A stretch of DNA of 64,000 bases. Origin: Chrysogorgia sp. JL179-B06 (lineage: Eukaryota > Cnidaria > Anthozoa > Scleralcyonacea > Chrysogorgiidae). The stretch covers positions 3,048,001-3,112,000 of the forward strand of contig JAYKKM010000504.1 of the NCBI GenBank assembly GCA_035772405.1, written 5' to 3'. This document shows positions 11,174 through 21,811 of the stretch, in pieces; positions within the stretch are counted from its first letter, which is position 1; every line of letters starts with the position of its first letter. The translations under genes and the position numbers were made by a program. Under the pieces are notes generated by a model. The model saw only the letters and a list, made by a program, of their open reading frames with translations, did not search any database and was not told where the DNA came from.

Positions 11174-12033
11174 GGTGGATAAGTCCTAGCTAGAAAACCA
11201 CTCTAGTGGCGGATTTGACAGGGGCGGATATAAGATTTTCCTTACCAACATCAAAAAATATAATTAGTATAATAAGTTGTGCAGAATATAATAAGTATAA
11301 TAAGTTGTACAGAAACAAGAAATTTGGCTGTTTTGGCATATGTCAAAACGCATCAGACATGCCTAGAAACACTAAGTAATAGTGATTCCAACATGGACAG
11401 CCAGCCATCAACAGTAGAAACAGGTAAAAAAAGAAGAAATGTTAGTGGCCAGGATTCTGAAATAGGGCATCCAATTTGGGAACATATCAGGCAAAAGTGA
11501 TGACACACTTCTAGGGGACACTTGGAAAATATTTGAATTTTGGGAGCGCTTTTTAGCTGAGTTTTGAGAGCACTTTTGAGCAAAATATAATGGTCTTAAA
11601 CTAAAATTTTTAAACAGGGTATCTCATCATTTTAAATAGATATTTTGGTCCAAATAATATGATTATATTATCTGGTATATGAAGCAGTAAATTAGTTATA
11701 TTTCCATAAAACGCAGTGTAGATAATAGTAATGTATTTTCTCCTTACAATTAAATTTGTAATTCAACAGTTCAACAGAGTTTACATCTTCAAGAGAAGAA
11801 ATTCATAATCTGTGGAGTGAATTATTAATTAGAAGTTTACTTCATGTCAGCATCTGTGTAGCATACTTAATAGATTGCGTCAGACCCATTCAAGATTTTT
11901 AGCTTTGCAAGTTTGTGCTGGCAATGCTGCCATGCTTCTTCATTCAACTAGGACATTTTCACTCAATTAGGTACACTGTCCAATTGGTCAAAATGTCACA
12001 TGTACGATAATAATCTTTTCAAATATATTCATA
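11174..12033. other. No gene recognised; short tandem duplication
   Basis: AT-rich DNA without convincing reading frames. A 26-bp unit containing agtataataagttgt.cagaa occurs twice in tandem at about 11264-11313. Nothing else is recognisable. Confidence 0.5.
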
Positions 12034-12041
12034 TATATATA

Positions 12042-12075
<34 letters not shown>
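12034..12075. repeat. (TA)n microsatellite
   Basis: About 20 TA units, immediately beside the 3' end of the minus-strand SINE at 12080-12222. Confidence 0.9.
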
Positions 12076-12077
<2 letters not shown>

Positions 12078-12079
12078 GA

Positions 12080-12222
12080 AGGAAAATTTCGAGTGTTGGA
12101 ATACATACATTTTAAGACCAAACCGGGACCAGTTGCGAAAAATGCAACTTCAAGGCCTTCCGGCTGGAATTGAACCTGCGATGCTAGTGCAGTGCTCTGA
12201 CCACTGAGCTACGGAAGCCGTT
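12080..12222 (-). repeat. tRNA-derived SINE
   Basis: The minus-strand head (12222 downward) is tRNA-like. It has an A box (TAGCTCAGTGGTCAGAGCA) and a B box (GGTTCAATTCC) and starts ggcttccg, which can pair with the later cggaaggcc. A body follows that is shared with the relic at 1508-1632, ending at aattttccttcat and the TA repeat. The lack of other tRNA features and the shared body argue for a SINE rather than a tRNA gene. Internal RNA polymerase III boxes would drive it. Confidence 0.65.
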
Positions 12223-12280
12223 GCCGAGAGCCTAGTCACGAGTTCTGTATATATGGTGGTAATGCCGGGATAATATTCTG

Positions 12281-12508
<228 letters not shown>

Positions 12509-12633
12509 ACAACTCTGCTTTGGAATTTGTTTGAAAGCTAATTGGCACAAAATGGTTTGGTTTAAATACTTCACCAGTAATGACATTACCTTCAAAACTA
12601 ATCAATATACAGTGTATGAACAGTGTAGATCAT

Positions 12634-13379
12634 CAGTGGCGGAAATTGTGGTGGGGTGGGGGGGCAACCGCCCCACCACCTATCGTCAAATCGCTAATTT
12701 TTCGGAAAATTTCACTTTTTGTCGGAATTTCGGAAATACTAAAGGAATATATCGAAAATGGGAAAAAATGTTACAGAAGCAACTTATAAATACTTAAACT
12801 TATAAATACTATATCTCAAGTTGTTTTTTGCAACATCGCAGCGATCTGGCGTACCCAGACCCATCCATACGTGGCAGATGTTTGCAACTTGGAAACTGGG
12901 ACTAGCGCTCATAGCGCTCGAACAGGAGCCATCTTCAAACCAGCTGTTGTGGTGTAGTGGTACCACATGTCTATGAGCTGGTAGACACAGGTTCAAATCC
13001 TGTGTCGGACCACCACTCAGGGTCTTAAAAATAATTGAGGAGAAAGGGCTGCCTTTGCAATAAGACCAGCAAATGGTAAGATTTTCAAGTCTTCTCGGCT
13101 AACGACTTTAAATCGCGTACGCCCTCTTATAAACTAAACTAAATAATAAACTTGTTACGATAGTACGACTGCAAACCAAACCAATAAACGTTGAAATAGC
13201 GATCGAAGTCGTCGAAATATGTCGAAAAGTCTAAAAAGAGTGAAGATTGAATGCCTGTCCTGCAACAGAGTATTCGACAGTGATTACAGGCGCAAAAAAG
13301 TTGGTTACGTAGTGAATAAACTTGTCGGAAATTTAAGAGGCTTTGCCCCACCACCGAAAAAGGCGAATTTCCGCCACTG
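12634..13379. mobile_element. hAT-type non-autonomous transposon (MITE)
   Basis: The termini are perfect short inverted repeats, CAGTGGCGGAAATT at the left and AATTTCCGCCACTG at the right. Both sides carry the 8-bp direct duplication TAGATCAT (12626-12633 and 13380-13387). Eight-base duplications and CAGTGGCGG-type ends are characteristic of the hAT superfamily. At 746 bp it is far too short for a transposase. A small frame at 13219-13419 starting with CLSCNRVFDSD looks like the zinc finger start of a transposase and would be a leftover. A tRNA-like SINE lies inside. Confidence 0.85.
12925..13140 (+). repeat. tRNA-derived SINE inside the hAT MITE
   Basis: The tRNA-like head has an A-box-like tggtgtagtggtaccac and a perfect T arm, cacagGTTCAAATCctgtg (about 12988-13008). 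It is followed by a unique body (gagaaagggctgcctttgc...cttctcggctaacgac) up to aaactaaactaaat. The anticodon arm is not convincing and a body follows the 3' acceptor end, so it is not a tRNA gene. It could belong to one of the widespread animal SINE superfamilies, which a Repbase comparison would decide. Confidence 0.55.
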
Positions 13380-13387
13380 TAGATCAT

Positions 13388-13665
13388 CAGATGCAGTTGT
13401 TAAAGGAACACAAGGATGACTTGTTGATTAAATAATAACTTAAACGTTCTCCACAGTCAGGATAGAACAAAGTAATATCTCTACAAGTATTTGTGACAGA
13501 AGAGAGACCGAGACTAAAAAGAAAGCTAGCCCATTCGGCATTTTTTATCCTCAGAATAGGAAATGGCTTCCAATCCTCTCCAGATGTACCAAAATCCAAA
13601 CTTTCGAACAAAATAGACAAAGGCGAAAGATTGTTTACACTAGTACACACCTTCCGTTCTCCTTA
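13388..13665. other. No gene recognised
   Basis: An open stretch here gives no known motif. The block lies between the hAT MITE and a pentanucleotide microsatellite. Confidence 0.4.
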
Positions 13666-13742
13666 CAATACAATACAATTACAATACAATACAATACAAT
13701 ACAATACAATACAATACAATACAATACAATACAATACAATAT
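13666..13742. repeat. (TACAA)n microsatellite
   Basis: About 15 tandem pentanucleotide units (tacaa), one interrupted by an extra t. Confidence 0.95.
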
Positions 13743-14159
13743 ATTTTATTATAAGGAGAAGGTACTATGTGAAGTTCCTTGTGCTTTGCAAAGATGGAAT
13801 TAAATGACAGATGATTATAATAAAAATTGGAATTTTTAAAAAGCTCAATGGATACCAATATAACCCTCAGAATTGCAACAAGAGAATTATCTCCTACCAT
13901 TGCTAAGGACACAGAGCTATATAAACAATTTCCAGATGCGTCAGATCTAAAATATTACGATATTAAAACAAGTCATCAGAAATAAAACAGACACTAGACT
14001 TGTAACTTGATATGGAATGAGAAGTCGGTGGACGAATGTAAATACGGTGTTAATGAATCTGTGTTCTAATTTTACAGACACTTCCAAATGATCAAACGAA
14101 GCCTTAAATTCATAGCGTTTAAATTTAATTATTACCACAAATAGTTAGTTTGTCTTCGA
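13743..14159. other. No gene recognised
   Basis: AT-rich DNA between the microsatellite and the start of the recognisable Pao-2 relic. It may hold decayed parts of the same retroelement, but I cannot show it. Confidence 0.4.
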
Positions 14160-14409
14160 CACACTTCGTCACAAAAATGGCTTCTGTTTTCGAATAAGTT
14201 CGAAGCCGAGATTGACTCCACTGATATGGTGGCGATAACCAAATTCGCATACCTTAATTAAGGAGTAGTCGTAGACTGCAAAGGTAAGAGAATCCATCGA
14301 CGATGGATTTCCGTTCTCAACCGAGATCTTCAACAAAACTTCCTTTTAGTTGCACAAGTGGAATTCCAACAAGACAGAACTGGAAATATCCGAGATCCCT
14401 CAAGGTGAC
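14160..14409 (+). pseudogene. Pao-2 relic, upstream part (RT to RNase H region)
   Basis: The plus-strand reading just before the Pao-1 LTR contains FSTEIFNK and LHKWNSN and continues to ELEISEIPQGD at the junction. These match, piece for piece, the corresponding part of Pao-3 (EIFTDASFQLHKWHSN and following). The reading resumes on the other side of Pao-1 at 48556, showing that Pao-1 landed inside this older BEL/Pao copy. A stop codon lies inside. Upstream of about 14280 the match is too weak to follow. Confidence 0.7.
14405..14409. repeat. Target-site duplication of Pao-1 (left)
   Basis: GTGAC, repeated at 48551-48555, immediately outside the two Pao-1 LTRs. Confidence 0.85.
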
Positions 14410-14555
14410 TGTTTCGCACCCTCGTGTGGGACACTACTTCAACTAGAAAAATCACTACGCCAGACTGACAAATGATCGAATTCTGTACTATCTTTCTTGA
14501 AGCGTACGTAATATATACTATAATATCTTGTACAACAGTCAATAAATATATATAA

Positions 14556-14605
<50 letters not shown>

Positions 14606-14862
14606 TCAACTAGAAAACAGAATAAAGAATACAAAATTGCATTATTTAAACGTTCTCCTAATTAAAACAGTCATCCACATTATGTTTCACTTACAATTTC
14701 GTAGATTATCCGCCTGTCTAATATCACATTTGTGCTGTATTTTTATCCTTTTACGCATGAGATCGCATGCGGTTTACTTAACGTCAACTGTCCGGTATAT
14801 CTTATCTCTGCCTGCATTCGAGGGAAATGACCCCCTTAATATCGGGCATGAAGTGGAAAACA
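14410..14862 (-). repeat. Pao-1 3' LTR (left)
   Basis: 453 bp, TG...CA ends, matching 48118-48550 with a small number of changes. It includes an internal (TA)n run at about 14562-14601 that differs in length between copies. A purine-rich tract (ctggggtggag on the minus strand, 14863-14873) directly abuts it and fits a polypurine tract. Confidence 0.9.
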
Positions 14863-14990
14863 CTCCACCCCAGTGCGGAAATTAAGGTCTCTATAGGACT
14901 TAATCGAGCAACGATTACTCCAGCTTGTTGCTAGAACTTAACATTCAACTGTTTTATAATATGAACAAAGAGTTCGTTAATGCACTTTGT

Positions 14991-16702
14991 CTATTTCTCT
15001 TCATTGTTTAGTTCTTCTCTTGTTGCGATCAGACGAAGCTTGTGGATAGGTCTATCATATTCACCACTTGCTGTCTTAATTCGAACTTTTCGAACATGAT
15101 TGTCATTTCCTGGGTACGTGTCAACAATCAACGCCATTTTCCACTGAGATCTCCTGTGTTTGTTATCGAGCTCTAGAACCAGGTCACCAACTTTCATATC
15201 TTCCCTCGTTCGAAACCACTTGTTCCTTGGCAAAAGGTTAGGCGCAAAGTATTTGATCCAACAGTTCCAGAAGTCATTGATTCTATCCTCAGTGCTTCTT
15301 AGCATATCTCTGGGATTGATCTTTTCTTCAGACGCTGGTTGTGTGATCCAATCAGGATATCATGGGTGTGATTGGTGGGCTTTCCCAAACACTATCCGAA
15401 CTAGGATATAATGGTCGGCTGTTGATTAGATAAGTGATTTCTGCAAGGAATGTCCGCCATTGTTCCTCTGTGAATGTCTGGTTCTTCCATGTGGAATCCA
15501 GGGCTTGTCTCACAGATTTGATCAATGACTCAACTACTCCGTTCTGGTGACTCGACGGTACATTCCACCGCCACTTGAACTCGCAGGTAAATTCATCTGA
15601 AAGAACACTCTGAATTTTCGGAATGTCCAAATTCTGCATGACCTCGTCCAGGTAACTTTGAGCACCAACAAAATTAGTGCCGCAATCAGACCAACACGTG
15701 TTTGGATGGCCACGTAGACTGGCAAAACGTCGGAATGCTAACAAGAACGTGTCCGTACTTTTACTGCTAACAAGCTCCAGATGTTCTGCTCGTGTATAGT
15801 CATGCACGTGAAGATAATGACTTGTACTTCCTTTAGTGTCTTTCGACCCAATTTAATGTGAAACGGTCCGAACATATCTATTGCCGTAGACTCGGTATTT
15901 GACCCATGATTTGTCCAAGAGGTCTCTTGCGTAGCTTCTGGCAGACTATGCATTTGTTGGTGAGATATTTGGCCATTCCACGAAGTCCTATAATCCAGAA
16001 CTTTCTTCTCGCTTCGTGTACCAATCGCTTGTATCCACAATGACGATTGGTTCCATGCATGTGTTGCAGGAGTAGGTAGACCAGTGGGTGGTTTCTAGGT
16101 AGAAGAATCGGGTTTCTCATGTCTTTCGGAAGAGTTCTAATGTCTTCGAGGCGTCGATCCATGTACTCTGAGTAAACCATCTTCATCTTCCTTGACAAGG
16201 AGTTGCTTCTCAATTGCATTGGCAGTTATGTGACACTGAGTCCACTGAAAAAGCTGTTTCTCTGCATTGCGAAGTGGTTCCTCTCTGCCGATTCACGCAT
16301 CTTGCATTTTGGATAAACCGATTAACATATGCAAGTGTTCGCCGAACTTTCGAAAACGTAGAGCACGTTGCTAACAAATGGGAAAGAATGGGATTTTCTT
16401 TTCCTTCTTTCGTTGCTAAGTTGGCTTGAACTCTTGGCTCGTCATCAACTTTTGTTGAATTTCCTCGAGTGGAACTTTCTAGCTCTTCTTTGGTAGTTGA
16501 GCTGGCATGAAATGTCGATTTCGTCTTCGACTTCTTTGGAGCTTTAACTTCTCTTCTAGTCTCGACAAGGTCAACATTAGGCTTTTGAACATCTTCTTTA
16601 AATTGTGGCCATTTCAATTCTGGCAATTTGAGGAAGGATGGACCAGTTGACCATTCTTCAAGTTGATCCAACTCAATTCCTCGAGTGAGGCCATCAGCAG
16701 GA
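14991..16702 (-). pseudogene. Pao-1 pol, downstream half (linker, integrase, C-terminal domain)
   Basis: Reading downward from the Polinton junction: the linker starts YPADGLTRGIELDQLEEW (16210-16700). A frame change near 16215 leads to the integrase zinc domain (HMHGTNRHCGY...CIVCQKLR, about 16040-16090). Frame changes near 15900 and 15800 separate the first catalytic-Asp block (TAIDMFGPFH) from the block with SDCGTNFVGA and NGVVESLIK, which carry the other acidic residues (about 15440-15690). The C-terminal domain usual for BEL/Pao (WFRTREDMKVGDLVLEL) is at 14991-15305. The first codons of the longest frame here lie inside the Polinton TIR and are not original. At least three frame changes make this part non-functional. 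Confidence 0.85.
16697..16702. repeat. Target-site duplication of the Polinton (left)
   Basis: CAGGAT, repeated at 46091-46096. Six-base duplications are typical of Polinton integration. Removing the element and one copy restores the Pao-1 reading across the site. Confidence 0.9.
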
Positions 16703-16764
16703 TAGTAGATAACCCCCCATATACCGTTCAAAGGGATGCCGCCTCATTAAGAAGACTTTTAAGA

Positions 16765-16947
16765 CGGATCACTTTCGTGTGATAATTACTACAAGCTCAT
16801 TGGTGAATTTTCAGGCGGACCTCTGCGAAGACATCTCCTTGGGTCTACACATGCGGATCACTTTTGTGTGATTAACGGATAGAATAGTACACTAACTTGA
16901 ACCTCATTGGTGAATTTTCAGTCGGACCTCTGCGAAGACATCTCCCT
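16765..16947 (+). repeat. Subterminal tandem repeat, 89-bp unit, two copies
   Basis: Units begin cggatcactttYgtgtgat at 16765 and 16854. Both contain ctcattggtgaattttcag and cggacctctgcgaagacatc. The same array is present in inverted form at 45849-46029. Subterminal repeats of this kind could bind a terminal protein, integrase or replication factor; that role is not shown. Confidence 0.8.
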
Positions 16948-16959
16948 CTTCTTCGCGCG

Positions 16960-19578
16960 TTTTTTATCCGAGGCAAGGGACGGAAGTAATTACCTCTAAG
17001 CCTCTTTCACCTTTACGATCCCTAACCCTAGTCTCGTGTACCTTTGGAACCCCCATCGTATGCTGTCTCTGTGTTGCGAACGAAAGTAAGCCTCGTAGAC
17101 ACCCAATCCCATTCCACCTTCATAACCCTAAATTTAATATTTGGAATATCACCGATTTCAATTCCGACTCCTTGACTCTCATCAGGAGTTGTGCGATTGC
17201 CTAAGCGTTCGGCTGAGCCTATATATCTTAGCGTTCGACTGAACCTGCGTTTTCACCGCATATACATACAAAGAGATGAACCCTAATAATTTTAGCCGTA
17301 TATCACGCTTTAGTGTACACAATTCCTATGAGGAAGAAACCCTTCGGGAAACAGTGCGAAGAACTGTTCAAGATCTCAAACATATTGAAAAATATATATA
17401 AAGTAAATCGTCTTGGTTAAACTTGATGACTCGGCTATTTTATGACGCCGTTGTCATGATGTATATTCACGTTGTTAAGGTTAAGATTTGCATACATGTT
17501 CATGAATTTGGCCGAATTATCGCTAATTATCTCGCGTAGAAATGTAAGAGTCACATGAACCAACTATTGCTTTAAAAAGGTATACTAAGTCCAGGTACTC
17601 GTGCCAGTAGGACAGAGGTAGCAGTCCTCTAGAGGTAGCTCTGTGTGTGTATTAGGCCCGTTTACCTATCTGGCCTTCTTTGGCCCGATAAGGCCTTTTG
17701 GCCCGTTATCACTCTCCCATCTCTTGTCCTCGTGAAAGGTTCTAAAGTTTTCTTCGAAATGTAGGCATCAAGATTTGTAAGTCCGTAAGAATCGTGATTA
17801 TAAATGATTGATTTGAACAAATAACGTTCGAAACTAATAAAGTCCCTGTACAAGAACAAAAACCCTAACCATAACCATAACCCAAATAAAAACTCTAGTC
17901 CTAGCCCTGAAATAAAGGAATACTAACCCTACTTTTAAACTAAAGATTTCAATTATGTAATACACGAAGTAAGAGCCCCATTTTGACTATTTGCGATATT
18001 CGCCTATTTGCGTATAGCATTTGAGGAAATTTCTAGCGGGGAATTCAAAATAGGGCTTTTTGGCAATGTTTAAAGACAGATATAGAAAAAAACTTATAAA
18101 AGTAAAAGAACTTATAGTCCAAATAGATGGATTAAATCTTTAACGCGTTTATGATGAAATGAAACCTAGCGACTTTAACGTATAACCTAAGGGATTCTCT
18201 GGACGAAGAGAAGCCGTACGAAGAACGAATTTTGAATCGTATTGACTTGTCAAACGAAGCGAAGGTTGAGTGCTCACTTGGACAATAGCCCGTGGGTCGT
18301 TAAGAGGCATTAGTGGTGCAACTCACAAATATTTGCATGTCTTGGGAATATTTAATTGATTTGAGGGTACACACTAGGATATTTATGGGTAAACCGGCAT
18401 TAGTCAATATGGGATAATTAGGGATATTTATCATCCATGACTTCGATGTGAGGCGTTCTTAACACTAATTAAGTATTCCCTCGTAGACTCCTAACACGCA
18501 TTCATTACGAAACTTTACCAAAATTGCTTTTCTAGATACAATCGAAATAGAACTTTAACGCGGTTGCTAAGGTTTATTTGGCTGAATCAGACCATTCGAG
18601 AAGCCAAAGCTAGGCGGCTCTCTGTGTTGCGAACGAAAGTATAATTAGCGTTAAGAATGCCTCACATCCGGTGTAGACTCCTAACCCTATTCCACGTTCA
18701 TAACCCTAAATTTAATTATATTTGGAATATCACCGATTCCAATTCCGACTCCTTGACTCTCACCAGGAGTTGTGCGATTGCCTAATCGTTCAACTGAACC
18801 TATGGATTCAGCGTTCGATTGAACCTGTGTTTTCATGGCATCTACAAAGATATCAACCCTAATAATTTTAGCCGTATTATGGCTTATCTCGCTTTAGTAT
18901 GCACAATTCCTACGAGGAAGAAACACTTCGGGAAACAGTGCGAAGAACTGTTCAAGATCTCAAACATATTGAGATGTTTACAGCGTTTTGCTATGCCAAA
19001 TGCTTATACTGTTGCATGTTGCAACATTTCACCTGAGAGATGAACCCTAAACATTTTGACCGAATTATCGCTTATCTCGCGTTAGGGTACGGGATTCCTA
19101 TGAGGAAGAAACATTTCGGGAAGTTGTACGAAGAACGGCCGAAGATCTCAAGCATATTGACCTAGAAAAATATAAAGTTAAACCTTTTTTGGTTAAACTA
19201 CACGACTCGGTTATTTTATGACCCGTTGTCATGATGTATATTCACGTTGTTAAGGTTAAGATTTGCATAAGCCTACATGAACCCTAGCTATTTTGGCCGA
19301 ATTATCGCTAATTATCTCGCGTTAGTGTATATGGGATTCCAATGGGGGAAGAAACCCTTAGGGAAACAGTGTGAAGAACTGTTCAAGATCTCAAACGCAG
19401 CGACATAGAAAAATAATAAATCTTTAGACGTTACTTAGTTTTGGCGTAAAGTATTCTGAAGAAACCATTCGCAAAATGATCAGGAATTACAAAATAAGGT
19501 TTCCTGGCAGAAAAAGTAATATATCTAAGAGTTTTAAATTGGTTGAACGGCTTTACTTCATAGAGAACGACCGAGTGA
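16960..19578 (+). repeat. TIR mosaic of telomere-like direct repeats, no genes
   Basis: Non-coding. A block around 17030-17400 recurs in order at 18620-18990: cataaccctaaatttaat, ccgactccttgactctca, gcgattgcctaa.cgttc, and gaactgttcaagatctcaaa. The phrase gaaccctaa...ccgaattatcgct...tctcgcg occurs at least four times (near 17280, 18850, 19040 and 19280). Short CCCTAA and CCCTAACCCTAG motifs are common, including a run near 17860-17940. A LINE-related segment in inverted orientation (17540-17635) is shared with the palindrome arms. The pattern resembles subtelomeric DNA built by repeated local duplication. Confidence 0.75.
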
Positions 19579-20371
19579 AGAGTTAGAACGAGGATATAAA
19601 GCAGACTAACTAAACTAGCAGCTTGAATAAATTTGTCCACCTGAACTTCGATAAAAGCGTGGGATAAGCATAAGCGTTGATAAGCATAAGCGTTGATATT
19701 AAGCGTTGATAGCATAAGCGTTCAAATCGGCACAAATAACTTGCCGAGCAATCATTTCGGGAGAATTATCACTTATATAACCTTCGTTTATCGATTAAGC
19801 GATTCCTGTGTCGAAGAAACACTTTGGGAAGCAGTGTGAACAACTGTTAAGTATTTAAAACGTGCGGAAGGAATTGCTTTCAAAACGTTGCTAGGCCAAC
19901 TTATCGTACGGCCGATATTTGCATATTTCGCCTGAAAGCATGTGTAGAAAGCACTTATGGAGATGTATAAAACCTTATTAATACGCGACATAAATATATA
20001 GAGTTAAAAATATTTATATCAGTTACAAACGTATACATATTTTTCAACGTTTACTTTAACGGGGCATACCTAACAGAAAGTAATTAGTATTGTTAGCCGT
20101 TTTATAAATTATTAAAGCCTAATAAAGCCTAAAGCCTTAAGCCTTTAAAGCCTTAATTATCTAAGCCTCTTTCACCTTTACGATCCCTAACCCTAGTCTC
20201 GTGTACCTTTTGGGCCTCCAGCGTGTACTTAGGAGGCGCTCTGTGTGTGTATTAGGCCCGTTTAGGCCCTATCGGGCCTTCTTTGGCCCGATAAGGCCTT
20301 TTGGCCCGTTCGTAGGAGGGAGCTTATACGGTCATCACGCTCCCTTCACGCTATTCAGCGTTCGATTGAAC

Positions 20372-20985
20372 CTGTGTAAAGTTAAAGTTAAAGTTAAAAG
20401 TTAAAGTTAAAAGTCAACGCAAAGTTAAAGTTAAAAGTTAAAGCAAAGTTAAAGTTAAAGTGAACAAAAAGTTAAAGTAAAGTTAAAAGTGAAAGTAAAG
20501 TTAAAAGTTAAAGCAAAGTTAAATGTTAAAGTAAAGTTAAAAGTTAAAGTAAAGTTAAAAGTTAAAGTTAAAAGTTAAAGTAAAGTTAAAAGTTAAAGTT
20601 AAAAGTCAACGCAAAGTTAAAGTTAAAAGTTAAAGCAAAGTTAAAGTTGAAGTGAACATAAAGTTAAAAGTTAAAGTAAACATAAAGTTAAAGTAAAGTT
20701 AAAAGTCAACGCAAAGTTAAAGTTATAAGTTAAAGCAAAGTTAAAGTAAAGTTAAAAGTTAAAGTTAAAGTAAAGTTAAAAGTTAAAGTTAAAGTAAAAA
20801 GTTAAAGTTAAAAGTCAACGCAAAGTTAAAGTGAAAAGTTAAAGCAAAGTTAAAGTTAAAGTGAACAAAAAGTTAAAGTAAAGTTAAAAGTGAAAGTAAA
20901 AGTTAAAGCAAAGTTAAATGTTAAAGTAAAGTTAAAAGTTAAAAGTTAATGTAAAGTTAAAAGTTAAATTAAAAGTTAAAGGCAG
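20372..20985. repeat. AAAGTTA minisatellite, left palindrome arm
   Basis: About 600 bp of irregular tandem aaagtta/aaaagtta units with gtcaacgc and gtgaac variants. Shorter stretches of the same repeat are at 21254-21320 and 21811-22060, and mirror copies are in the right arm (22061-22312, 22800-22868, 23139-23747). Confidence 0.9.
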
Positions 20986-21324
20986 GGTCGATCATCACTT
21001 GAGCGTTCGCTAACAGTTTCTTGACAAACGTTTATCATGTTTTGTGCATGAAAAATTTGATCCTGTGTCAGGGGTGAGCGGAGATAGTAGGTATATATTT
21101 CTCAAACGGGCCGCAGGGCCACGAAAAAGGCCCCCAGGGCCATTTTGAAGGATTTATCCCCAGAGAAAGGGCCACTAAAAAGGCCCTCCGTGCAATTTTG
21201 TAAACTTATCAATATAAATGTTATGCAGTGAACTAAACTATTCAGTTGACATCATTAAAGTAAAGTTAAAAGTTTAAGTAAAAAGTTAAAGTAAATTTAA
21301 AGTTAAAGTTAAAAGTTTAAACTG

Positions 21325-21811
21325 CTACGACTGCTACCTCTAGAGGACTGCCACCTCTGTCCTACTGGCACGAGTACCTGGACTTAGTATACCTTTTTAA
21401 AGCATTAGTTGGTTCATGTGACTCTTACATTTCTATTAATTCCTCCAGCCGTGCAACAAGACGTACAAACCGATCAAATCAATTTGTTTTAAATATCCCT
21501 AAAGTGAATAACGTAACTTTTCAGAACAGTTTCTACTGTAGAACCCCTAGGATATTCAACTCTCTACCATCACATCTGCGGTTAACCTTTCTATTGGACA
21601 ATTCAAATCTGAACTGCTAAAACACAACCAAATTCCGCAAACCTTTAAAACCGTGTGTGTAAAATGTCACCTGTGTCATCCCCTATCTACTGTCTTCTTG
21701 TTAAAATGTGCTGTTATTTTTTTTATCTTAGGGACCCCGTAATGGAGCGATAAGCTCTGTGGGGTATCCCTGCTACTCAATGTGGTAAAACCTGTAAATG
21801 AATAAATAAAA
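21325..21811 (+). repeat. LINE 3' end, left palindrome arm
   Basis: Contains the typical end of a LINE ORF2 (reading similar to FNSLPSHLR and QFKSELLKH), then a 3' UTR with atcttagggaccccgtaatgg and an aataaataaa tail at about 21800. The mirror copy is at 22307-22795, so the LINE fragment was present before the palindrome formed. A piece of the same sequence also lies in both TIRs (17540-17635 and 45157-45257). Confidence 0.7.

Noticed and set aside
12150..12222. tRNA gene on the minus strand
   Set aside because: A SINE body shared with another copy is attached. The anticodon region is not well formed.
12940..13015. tRNA gene
   Set aside because: Good A and B boxes, but the acceptor and anticodon stems do not form properly and a SINE body follows.
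16703..16731. First codons of the frame ending at 16210
   Set aside because: They lie inside the Polinton TIR; the true Pao-1 reading enters from the other side of the insertion.
17662..17859. 65-aa frame in both TIRs (also 44935-45132)
   Set aside because: Present twice only because the TIRs are inverted copies. It lies across repeat-derived sequence and has no recognisable domain.
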